Below, one piece after another: positions 1-8,844 of a stretch of DNA of 64,000 nucleotides. Source of the DNA: Spizellomyces punctatus DAOM BR117 (Eukaryota; Chytridiomycota; Chytridiomycetes; Spizellomycetales; Spizellomycetaceae). Every line of letters begins with the position of its first letter. The first letter of the stretch is position 1. The stretch spans positions 651,736 to 715,735 of the forward strand of contig NW_015971538.1 of assembly GCF_000182565.1 (NCBI RefSeq), given 5' to 3'. A program made the translations under genes and the position numbers. The notes below the pieces were generated by a model. It did not search any database and was not told the DNA's origin. It saw nothing but the letters and a program-made list of their open reading frames with translations.

Positions 1-458
1 AATTGACGTCAATCCATTGCTCCAGATTTGTGGGAAAAACCATTTTTTTTATGTCCAAAAGGCTCCAAAGCTGTGCGTCGCCAAAAGGAAAAATCCGGTT
101 TTTCCTTCCCTTGCTCCTTTTGACAGGTTGCGCTTGCTTTGCTTGCGTTGCTTGCGTTGCTGAGGGCCACGTTCAGCCTCAGCTCTCCTTCTCTTCTCAT
201 GCACCCTCATATTTAACAACTTCGCAATTCATCGGCTTTGCATTTCATCTCTGTTATCGCTCGATACGACACGTGTGTGCCGAGCGCAAAACTAGCTGGT
301 GGCTGAATGGAACACCCATCTCGAACAATCCTTGAGCAGCACATTGCACCTCTCCCAACCGACATTAGCAGGCCCACGTCTGCCGAAACTGCCTGTCGTC
401 TAAAGGACCAAGCCATCTTCCGCTTGTAGGGAGGGACCATCTGACGCGCTTCAGCGTG
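1..458. promoter_or_regulatory. 5' flank of the bHLH-PHD gene
   Basis: No convincing coding exon is seen here. The stretch holds a perfect palindromic CRE (TGACGTCA) at 4-11 and a CACGTG E-box at 270-275, 184 bp before the ATG at 459. A short imperfect repeat of a TTGCTTGCG-like unit lies at about 128-165. The open frames in both directions are short and low in complexity. I infer this is promoter and 5' leader of the downstream gene; the E-box would suit autoregulation by its class B bHLH product. Confidence 0.5.
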
Positions 459-2200
459 ATGATCTCTCCTGAAAGTAGCGCCGTTAGCGACACTGAAAGC
501 CTCGACGCGTCCACTGCCAAAAGTGCCACCAAGCCGTAAGGGTTTTTAACTGTGTTTTTCCACTGATTTGAAGAACATTGTCATGTTAACGAGCTCGAAT
601 TGCTGCTTGTCGTAGAAAACCCAAGCGGGCGAATCACAATGAATTGGAACGAAAGCGCCGCCAGCACCAAAAATGCAAACTGGAAGAGTTGAGGGAAGCG
701 GTCCCAAGCTTGCAAACGAAAGACAAACCGTCCACCGTCGTTATCATGCAAAAAGCAAAGGAATACATTGATCAGCTCAAACGGCGGATTGTTGAGTTAG
801 AGATGGACATGGATCGGATGCGGCGAGGCCAGTTTGCAGGCCAGCTTACAAAGTCCTATCCTGTGGTTGCCCACGGAGCGGATCCGCTGATTGAACGTCT
901 TCGGCGAGAGAATAACGAGCTGAAAATGGCAGTGCAAAATTTGCAAAATCAATTATTGAAGCAGCACAGTATGCTCCAGCATTACTCTCCTGCGCTTGAT
1001 CCGCTTCAGCCTGTCGTTTTGTCAGGGACACTGTCAATGTCACCTGTTGAGCTTAACAAACCCAGGGACCTGAACACTCCGTCAAAATTGCTCACGGGAA
1101 CTTTTCATACGGGAATGCATACACGAACTCTCAGCGGACCATCGTCATTTGATAGTCAGAATCTACAGCAGCGGTTTCTGAATAATGCTCCCGCCTCATC
1201 TCTACCGCACCAACAATCGTTCTCAATTACGTCGTCACCCTATGACACTCCCACCGGACTCACTTCCCCAGTTGAGCTGCAGCAACCATCCATACTCTCT
1301 GCTCAAGGTACCCCATATCCCATGGACATGGGGACCTCGGCGGCCAGTACTGGAGCAGTATCGTTTAATCATTCACTTCAGTCTTCTGTACAATCTTCGC
1401 AAGGCGGACAGTCATACGCGACAGAATTGAATCAATCCGTTAAGGTCAGCCGCACCGTTTCACAAGGTTCTTTGATCTGATGGAGTTGAGCTTACGACAG
1501 TTCCATGTACTGCAGCAGGAACATGGTGAATGGAATTTGCAGTTACAGTCAATGCAACCATTAATGCCTACGTCCGACGCTCCTCTTACACCACTGACAC
1601 CAAATGACCTCGTTTTACCAACACAACCAAAAAAAAGGAAATCTAATCAGTAAGTGATTGTGTAACCATGACTCTAATTGTTCTGTATGAGCTCATTATC
1701 TTGTTCGCTGCGCATCAAAGTGATTTTCATTCAGTTCGAAATGTCACCTATTCCACTGTACCGCCAACTAATACAAATCCCAGCATGGTATCGTCTCCGG
1801 TATGTTTCAACCAGACAAGTCATTGTCGGCCTTTTCACGTCCTCACGCACCATGGACCGCAGACATTATCGGATTTCAGCTTCCTCCAGGCTTTGCAGCT
1901 TACCGACAAGGCACCAAATGAACCCGCTGACCTGTCTTCTCTGGAGCTAGGAGGAAACATTCCGGTACCCGAGATCAAGTGCACAATCTGCGACAAGGGA
2001 TATGGAGAAACAGTTATGTTAGACTGTGACGTGAGTACCTGTCCATTTCGGCGTGCATCCCTGGCCTTTGGTGATTAACCGTCGAGTCTTGATTCTCATA
2101 GCGCTGCCACAATTGGTTTCACGGCGCTTGCGTCTCACTTACTGATGTAAAACTGATACCAGAGTCGTGGCTTTGTCCTAGTTGTCAAGTACTACGATAG
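459..2200 (+). CDS. Max-like bHLH-zipper protein with C-terminal PHD finger
   Basis: Five exons join in frame (459-535, 616-1438, 1501-1649, 1721-2030, 2102-2200) to give 485 residues. Residues about 31-95 are a bHLH-leucine zipper: the basic region has HNELERKRR, with the His-Glu-Arg arrangement that reads CACGTG, followed by a loop and helix 2 very like animal Max. A second coiled stretch (ERLRRENNELKMAVQNL) follows. The middle is Ser/Pro/Gln-rich and probably disordered, and a PKKRK nuclear signal precedes the third intron. The last about 50 residues form a PHD finger with the spacing CTIC, C-DRC, HNWFHGAC and WLCPSC, a histone-tail reader fold. The frame appears to end at a TGA at 1478, but a 62-nt intron (GTTAAG at 1439, ACAG at 1500) removes it and keeps frame. 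The bHLH and PHD assignments are firm; that they form one protein is inferred from splicing. Confidence 0.75.
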
Positions 2201-2366
2201 ATGCTGTTCAAAAGTTTAATGATACGATCTGTATAAAATACTTTTATAATTAGTAGAAATAGTATATTTAGAGATACCCCCTACGTAGCATCTGGCGAAA
2301 GGACTCTATGTTACTGTGTTAATATCGCTAGATATGAAACTGGGGATTGTCTCTAACGTTTTTAGA

Positions 2367-3668
2367 CTACCAGTTATTTACACCCAACCTCTCCACCAAC
2401 GCTTCAAGTATCTGACTTTCATCCTTGTTACCGTTCTGATGCAATATACATGCATTTCCACCCGTTAGTCGGTTGCGTACACGTCCAGCTCTAACGTCTA
2501 CTTTTAAATCCGCCATGACGGTTGCTTGCAAGCTCATAAAAATATCTTGGTAGTAATCCAATGTCACCCCCATTTTCTGCCAATTTGGATTATTCTTGTC
2601 ACCGCCGAGCAATTCCAGGCGCTCTAAGAAGGTGTATGTAAATGCGCCTTGGTCATCGGCACATTCGCTTCCGCCCTTATTATAAGAATGGGCAAGAAAC
2701 TCTCGTAATGCGGCTGCAGTGCCTATCACTGTTCCCGCATTCAGGTACCGACTCCCGGACCGATGGCCCGCACTGGTTGGTGGTGGAGGCGGTACTTCCG
2801 GATATTGGGACCAAATACTCGTATATGGCCAGCAATATGGCTCCGCAGTGAAAACCACGGATGTATTTAGGCGTTTGTACGCTTCCTCTACTTCCTTGAT
2901 GTCGCATCGCGCGAAAATCACGTCATCGCCGTCCGACAGGATAACCAAAGAGTCATCTGGTAGTGTTAGGAGGTAATCATGATACAGGCGTATTCGGTGA
3001 CCGAATCCTTTCCATCGGTCTGGGTACCCGATAATGGCCAGTGGGATTCCAGCGCTTTGCAGGTTTGCAGCTAATCGGTTGAAGCCTTTTGAGCAGCGAC
3101 TTCCCATGGACACCCATACGACTGGGCAGTCCTCTTTTTCGAAACATTCCCCAGTCAAAATGGGATGTCTTCCTTCACCCTCCTTTGCTTCCTCAGCCCG
3201 ATATGCACCAAGCGTCCGTTTCTCCCATCCCCTCTCAACCAAGTCCTTGGTGACAACATGCCGCATAAAAACCTCCGAACAAGGCGACTTATCTCTCTTG
3301 ATCATATACCCGAGCGACCACCCCGTTTGCCTTATGAGGCATATGGGATCCGCCAATAATGACGGCGCTCGAAGAGGACTTGAGTAGTGCACTGGCTGGG
3401 GCAGGTGTACGAAAAGATAATAGACAAAAAATATGACTACTACGCTAGAGACAGCTAGTCGTATTATGCTATACGGCGAACGTTTGCGGCCTCGGCCGAG
3501 TGTAAGGGAGCGGATGAAGGAGGGTACGTGGCGGAGGGCAACAAGCGGCATGACACAAGCGGACCTACGAATTGGAACATGAGTACCAGTTCGGTGCTTA
3601 CCAAGAGAGCTTATTAACTCCCACGTTCGACCTACCTTGTCAAGTCCTCCCAACGAGACATTGTTCAT
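2367..3668 (-). CDS. PLOD-type glycosyltransferase, membrane anchored
   Basis: About 434 residues from the ATG at 3668; a later in-frame ATG at 3551 is also possible. A basic stretch is followed by one hydrophobic segment (IRLAVSSVVVIFFVYYLFV), the layout of a type II Golgi/ER membrane enzyme. The lumenal part matches the N-terminal glycosyltransferase domain of procollagen lysyl hydroxylases (PLOD/LH3): LSDGDDVIFA (the DxD-like metal/UDP-sugar site), AEPYCWP, RYLNAGTVIGTA, ADDQGAFTYTFL and a late ILHQNGN. LH3-like enzymes transfer glucose or galactose to hydroxylysine. The iron/2-oxoglutarate hydroxylase domain that follows in PLODs is absent, so this is a stand-alone transferase with unknown acceptor. 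A possible small intron lies in the first 100 nt (AAGGTAGGT near 3640). The gene is convergent with the bHLH gene and divergent from MNS1. Confidence 0.8.
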   Translation of the reverse strand: MNNVSLGGLDKVGRTWELISSLGKHRTGTHVPIRRSACVMPLVALRHVPSFIRSLTLGRGRKRSPYSIIRLAVSSVVVIFFVYYLFVHLPQPVHYSSPLRAPSLLADPICLIRQTGWSLGYMIKRDKSPCSEVFMRHVVTKDLVERGWEKRTLGAYRAEEAKEGEGRHPILTGECFEKEDCPVVWVSMGSRCSKGFNRLAANLQSAGIPLAIIGYPDRWKGFGHRIRLYHDYLLTLPDDSLVILSDGDDVIFARCDIKEVEEAYKRLNTSVVFTAEPYCWPYTSIWSQYPEVPPPPPTSAGHRSGSRYLNAGTVIGTAAALREFLAHSYNKGGSECADDQGAFTYTFLERLELLGGDKNNPNWQKMGVTLDYYQDIFMSLQATVMADLKVDVRAGRVRNRLTGGNACILHQNGNKDESQILEALVERLGVNNW

Positions 3669-3961
3669 ACTGGCGAACCAAACTGACCAGGTACAAATTG
3701 GCAATTTGCTGTCACTGTTGAACAAAAGCAATCACTCCGAGGGCCCTATTCCGGTGACGGTGACTACGCCGTCGTCATATGTCTTTTTATGGATTGTAGC
3801 ACAATCGGACATATTGGGAAACTCCGACGATCAGGTAATGGTGGTTATGTGGTTACTCACACCCAGTCCCTTCGTTTAACACTAGGACATTCCAGCAACA
3901 TGGCAGGTTAAGCGATTAGGAATATGCGCTGAAAAGTCATTAATCTTGGCTTATTCTCATT
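3669..3961. promoter_or_regulatory. divergent promoter between PLOD-like GT and MNS1
   Basis: A 293-bp interval between two divergent start codons. An open frame crosses part of it on the plus strand but resembles no protein. It contains GCAACATGG, which looks like one half of an RFX X-box, but no second half-site at proper spacing is visible. It is read simply as a shared regulatory region. Confidence 0.4.
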
Positions 3962-5896
3962 ATGAAGGCGACGACAACCCGTCGGCATCTCCTCGAACGA
4001 CGAGATCAGGAACTAAGACGAAAAGAACTTGAACGAGAAGACCTGTTAACCAAATTGAATCGAGATGCTGTGTTTCGAAGCAATTTGGACTCTGATGACC
4101 GTGTTGATGCCAAACGACGGCTGCGAAATCAACGCATCCGGGAGGAAGAGAGGAAGACTTATGAAGAGCTCATGGATGTTGGTTTCATTCGTTGCCACTG
4201 CCAGAAATAATACGATTAGGGATGTTGACAAGTTTGTGTAGGCAGCAAAGAAAAGAATACAACGTGAGGCACAAATTCAACGAGAACAGGAGATGGAACA
4301 AGAAGCCGAAAAACTCGAGCTAAATCGTCTACGGGAGGAGAAGATGCGACAATCCATTCGCGAAAATAGTACCGAGTTGCGGGAGTTGGAGAAAAAGTTG
4401 AATTATGCCTATATGAACAAGGAGCGGTCACTCCAGATGCAGGAGAAAGTTCTTCATCTGCAACAGCTCAAGGTACGGAATGATTTCACAAGACTGAAAG
4501 ATCGAATCTAATGGGCTCGTTTAACAGGCAAAAGAAGCTGAGCTTATCGCTGAGATGAACCGACAGCTTGAGAAGCAAAAGCAGCAAGATCTCGAAAAGG
4601 ACCGCGAAGCCTACGAAAAATCACTAGAGTACCATAAAGCACTTAATGACCAGCTCCTCGAACAAGAGGCGCGACAGCAGGCTGAATTTGAGCAGTTTTT
4701 GCGTGAAAAGGAGATGGTGGATGCGATTGTGCGGAAGATTATGGAGGAGGATGAGCGGTATGCTGCGGTACTTTCTCGTACGCCGAGATACGTGCTAATC
4801 AATTGCTTCATGATGTGAAAAGTGAGGCGCGCCATAGACTGGAAAAGCAAAACGAGACCAAACAATACATTGAACAGTTTATTGTCGAACGAGAACGATG
4901 GAGGCAGGAAGAAAAGGAACGACAGATGGCGGAGAATAGAAGAATTGAAGAATATGCTCAAATGCAAAGGGCAAGGGAGGAGGAATTGCAAGCTGTAAAG
5001 AAGCACCGGGACGACGAGCGGAATGTTATCTACGACAGGGTATGCTTCCATTTTGGACACAGACTGCAAAGTTTTGGCTAGTTTTTAAATATGGGAACTA
5101 TCCCTCCTGTCAGCTGGCCGCCGAGATGGAACGACAAGAACGCGCCAAGGCTGAGCTCGAACAGCTTCGCATCGAACTGTACCAAGAAGAGCAAGAGGAG
5201 GAGTCTCGTAGAAGGGATCAGGTAAACATGCGACTTGGTATCTTATTGCAGATCAAAATGTTGATGTCATATACAGGAACTGTTGGAGTCTCGAATCAGA
5301 AAGAGATTGGAACTCATCGACGCCTATCGCGAGCAAATTCTCGAAAAGAGATTCCGACGTTTGCAAGAGCAGGAAGAGGAGGAGGAGTTCCGGAAAAAGG
5401 TATCAATATGCTATATTCAAAAATCCGTACCGACAAGCATTATAACGTTATTCCCATGTAACCAAAAAAGATGATGCAAAAGTACGCCGAAGACGAAAAG
5501 CTTGAGCAAATGAATGCCCAACGCCGACGCATGAAACAACTTGAGCACAAGCGGGCAGTTGATGCGCTCATCCAAGAACGACGCCTCCTATTGCAAAAGG
5601 AACACGAGATGGCTTTGGAGGCTCAGAAACGCGAGGAGGAACTGGAGAAATATCGACAGGCCGTTGTGGAGCAGGAGCGTCAGAGATTGTTGCGGGAGCA
5701 TGCTGCAAGTCTGTTGGGCTATCTACCAAAGGTGAATGATTGCGAGTCCTTTCCTTTTTGCGTGTGATTCAAATACCTGATTGTGGTTATCTAGGGCGTT
5801 CTGAGAGATCAGAAAGATCTCGACCTATTCGACGAAGAGTTTCGCAGAAAGTTCGAGTCAATGGGCATCCACCCCCATTCTGCTCCCCCCCTTTAA
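3962..5896 (+). CDS. MNS1: Meiosis-specific nuclear structural protein 1 (axonemal MIP)
   Basis: Eight exons join in frame: 3962-4177, 4242-4472, 4528-4757, 4823-5039, 5114-5221, 5277-5399, 5471-5731 and 5795-5896. The product is 495 residues, the same length I recall for human MNS1. It is one continuous charged coiled coil of the trichohyalin-plectin-homology class. Diagnostic stretches are ENSTELRELEKKLNYAYMNK, IVRKIMEEDE, RMKQLEHKRAVDALI and the end LLREHAASLLGYLPKG followed by LFDEEFRRKF. MNS1 is a microtubule inner protein of axonemal doublets needed for motile cilia. Its presence says the organism builds a motile flagellum. Between exons 3 and 4 a 65-nt intron with a CTAAT branch site gives exactly the family spacing. 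MNS1 is absent from non-flagellated fungi, so this is one of the strongest lineage clues in the window. Confidence 0.92.
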
Positions 5897-6014
5897 GTTG
5901 AATATACAAAAAAAAATACGTAGTTGCGTACACTGTCTCTGTTGATAATTTGTTTTCAAACAACCTATTACTAGATGTCATATATATCAGGGTTCTTACA
6001 CTCGACTCGGCTGA

Positions 6015-8295
6015 TTACAGTAACGTTCTTCTGATTTCCTGGATGATTTGCTTCAGTGCAGGCTGCATGACAGAGAGGTAAGCATGTCATAAATGTAAGT
6101 AAACCATGCAAAACTGCAACAACCTTTCCAACTGCGAGTGGATGACACACCAGCTCTGCTGTGGTATCATTAAAAGGCATGATCCTTCGTAATCGTCCAA
6201 CATTCCTCTGTGCTCTATTGGACCGAGCTTTCTGCTTCATTAAACTATTGGTCCGTGTCAATTCAGGGAGGGAGGTGAATCGTTTCTTGTCTACATTTTA
6301 GAGGATGATGAGTATCTTCTTAGTTGGGCTCCACCTAAGGGAAGTGTTTCGTACCTAGCGCAACCAACTGTGACCTGCTTCCCCTTGTAGCAGGTCGTCC
6401 CGAGATACCCTGTACAAACAATGAGCACATGCGGTGGAGGAAACCCCAGGTTCCCATATAAAATCGCCTTTGCTCACCAATGCATGATTTACTGCCATTC
6501 GGGCTTGCTCATCAGATATCTCCACGAGGTTTATGATATCTTCAATGAGCGGCTGTGAGAATGAAATGTTAAATTCGCTTGTTTTCCAAATTATTATTCG
6601 AACGCTGAGTGAAATACTTTTTTGATCTCAACGTCTACGTCCGTGTCAAGAGACAGGGCTGGACCAAAGTTTACTTCTGCAGAGAGAATACTAATGTAAG
6701 GTCGCGAGAAATCGTTAAGCTAAAGATTTGTCGTACCAAGAAGATGCGGTCGCAAGTTCTCGTCCAACATAATATCTAAAAGAATATTGCCAAATCAGTC
6801 ATACTGAAGCCAAAATACAAAAGTGCAAAGGAAACGGTACCAAATCCATATAGCTCAAAGCACCCTGCCGGCACTAATGGCACTTCCACAGCCACTGGTA
6901 ACAAGGTTAACAAAATGATTCCCTGTATCCTGAAAAAAATGAACGTCAGGTTCTCTCCCACAATATAAATAAACTCATGGCGATACAAACTTTCTCCAAA
7001 TCTTCTCAAAATCCACGCCCATGCCTTCAAACCATGTCCTCAACTTTCCAAGAGTCCATCTACACCCACTCCCAACCTCATCCTTTTCATGTGAAAGGGA
7101 TGGGGAGAATTTGTTGATGGAGGTATTGGTTAGGTGCGCGTATACGTTTGATAGCTCTGTGGTTGTGTATACGCTCTTTTGGTCGATTTGCTAGGTTAGT
7201 TGTCTGGTTGTTGCTCGTCGTAACGGTAGATCTCGTACCGTTGCGAACCGGGCTATCCCTTCTTGATTCAAGTAGACGACGAGGGGGTTGTAGGATCGTA
7301 CGACGACATAGCTAACAGGGCATATAAGCACTTTGTCGCCAGCTGATAATAAGCTCCGTCCATCTTGCATACCATCTTATGTCGAACTTTGTCAGCAACG
7401 AGGTAGAGAGTTAGAGAAAGAGGAAAATGCCAGATCGGTACTAATCAACCGCTAACCTTGTACCCAGATATTAACATGGGATTGGAGATATATCGTTGCA
7501 CAATGACACTAAAATATATGGAGTAAGATTGACATCGTGTTAATGGTCAAAGGGTATTATCTCGGCTTACTTGCAATCGTACGTCAACTCATGCAAGTCT
7601 CTAAAGAGAAAAATCCCTCGTCCCCTACTCAGATCAGCGGGCTTACAGATCCACAAACCCTATCAGGACGGTCAAATTCAGAGACTCTCATCATTTAGAT
7701 TACAGCAACGGGTGCGAGATGCCCACCTTGACACCCTGTTCATCCTCCTCAGCATAGACCCTAACGAATCGCACATAATCATTTGGCAACGAAAAGGTGA
7801 GAGGGACAAAATCATAAATGGGGCCATAAATTCCTCGCATAGTCTTGAGTAAGCGGTATAACGTATCCTATGGTGGGATTCTCATTGGCATTTTGTGTGG
7901 CATGCGAAACAGGTTAACGAGAAATACCTTGCGAGTGAGGTTCAAGGTTTTGGGAAAATGATTGAGTCTTTGCCATGGTTGACAAGCTTCGTAGTCTGAT
8001 TTTCTGTAACGGGAGCCTGTAGAGTTGTTCGAAAACTGTTAGTCATTTGGGGGCATTGGAAGGCATTGAACGTGCGTAAAGTACCTTTCCACCACAAATT
8101 CCAGTATAGGCTCTTCCCTTCTACATATGGTAGCCATCCTGTACGGAAACTTTTTAGTAAACGATTTTTCAATCAAAACCAAAGGGCTATACCTTTGCTC
8201 TCTAAAACGTCTTTAACAACTTGGGGCCCTGTTTCGGCCATGACATAGTAGAGTCGTCGCTCTTGCACATCCTCCCTGCATGCCGCTGCTGCCAT
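6015..8295 (-). CDS. Tubulin tyrosine ligase-like polyglutamylase, TTLL2-like
   Basis: About fourteen short exons read on the minus strand give roughly 445 residues. The start chosen is the ATG at 8295 (MAAAACREDVQERRLYYVMA). In order: LESKGWLPYVEGKSLYWNLW, NHFPKTLNLTRKDTLYRLLK, the ATP-grasp motif LWICKPADLSRGRGIFLF, VIVQRYISNPMLISGYKFDI, VVVYLNQEGIARFAT, HLTNTSINKFSP, CFELYGFDIMLDENL, HLLEVNFGPALSLDTDVDVE, and a last part with GRLRRIMPFNDTTAEL ending IIQEIRRTLL. These are the conserved blocks of TTLL ligases, closest to TTLL2. TTLL enzymes add glutamate chains to tubulin tails in axonemes and basal bodies. The two 3' exons (about 6300-6015) look like a separate small frame but carry the family's MPFND block. 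Exon joins up to about 7570 are clear; the C-terminal joins are less certain. Confidence 0.85.
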
Positions 8296-8844
8296 TACCG
8301 CACGGTAGTTACCCTCACGGCCTAGGTAAGGCAGGCTCCATTTACTACGAACAGAGTGATTACGAAATGTGGAGACGTCCCACGTTCACTGGAATTCTTT
8401 TTAAGGAATGCGGGCTTCAAGGGGATCCATCTTATTTGGACTGGGAGACTCCTTCAAGCTGCTGAGTGATTCGGAGAGCGTGAAAATCACAATTAACCTG
8501 GGATGGACTCTGTGATATTCTTCCTGGGAAGCAACCGGTCGGGACGGATTATGTAATTCTTCCTAAGCCACAATCCCGATCTGCAATCCCAAGGCACTGG
8601 GAGCAGTGGTTCATTGACATTATACCAAGTGCCAACACGCCATACCTTGCGGTTCCAGACCAAGTGAACTTGATCATTGACCACAATGCGGATTTGATCC
8701 GGGTTTGCTGAAGCTAGAGTATGTTAAATTCGATATAAATGTACAAAAATATGCTTTTTACAGGTAGAAGCGCGATCATGCTACAGGCGCCAAATCGCAA
8801 AACAAAGCTAATGATACTAGCGGGGGATCGCAGATATGTTGCAT
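8296..8844. other. Gap between TTLL-like and siroheme synthase genes; unresolved open frames
   Basis: Both flanking genes run on the minus strand, so this should hold the siroheme synthase 3' end and the TTLL promoter. Two plus-strand stretches read unexpectedly like protein: about 8331-8462 (SIYYEQSDYEMWRRPTF) and about 8508-8723 (ending NLIIDHNADLIRVC, TGA). Both are in the same frame but separated by two stops with no acceptable splice sites. The minus strand is also open at 8493-8684. I recognise no family in any of them and do not call a gene. Confidence 0.35.

Noticed and set aside
1468-1482. TGATG overlap at 1478-1482, suggesting a stop for the bHLH gene and a new start for a PHD gene
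   Set aside because: A 62-nt intron (1439-1500) with acceptable splice sites removes both the stop and the ATG, and the total exon length stays a multiple of three.
3880-3900. RFX-type X-box upstream of MNS1
   Set aside because: Only one GCAAC half-site is present without a properly spaced partner.
4768-4787. A 20-nt GT...AG segment in MNS1 that would restore frame as an ultra-short intron
   Set aside because: A normal 65-nt intron (4758-4822) with a CTAAT branch site also keeps frame and gives the exact spacing of the MNS1 family. Similar 19-20-nt GT...AG strings near 15990 and 16270 are taken as chance.
5971-6261. Separate small minus-strand gene
   Set aside because: It contains the MPFND block that ends TTLL proteins, and its reading continues from upstream TTLL exons; it is the 3' end of that gene plus a retained intron.
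8280-8465. Plus-strand gene starting at the ATG at 8280
   Set aside because: It overlaps the start codon of the well-supported TTLL gene on the other strand and ends at a stop with no splice donor.
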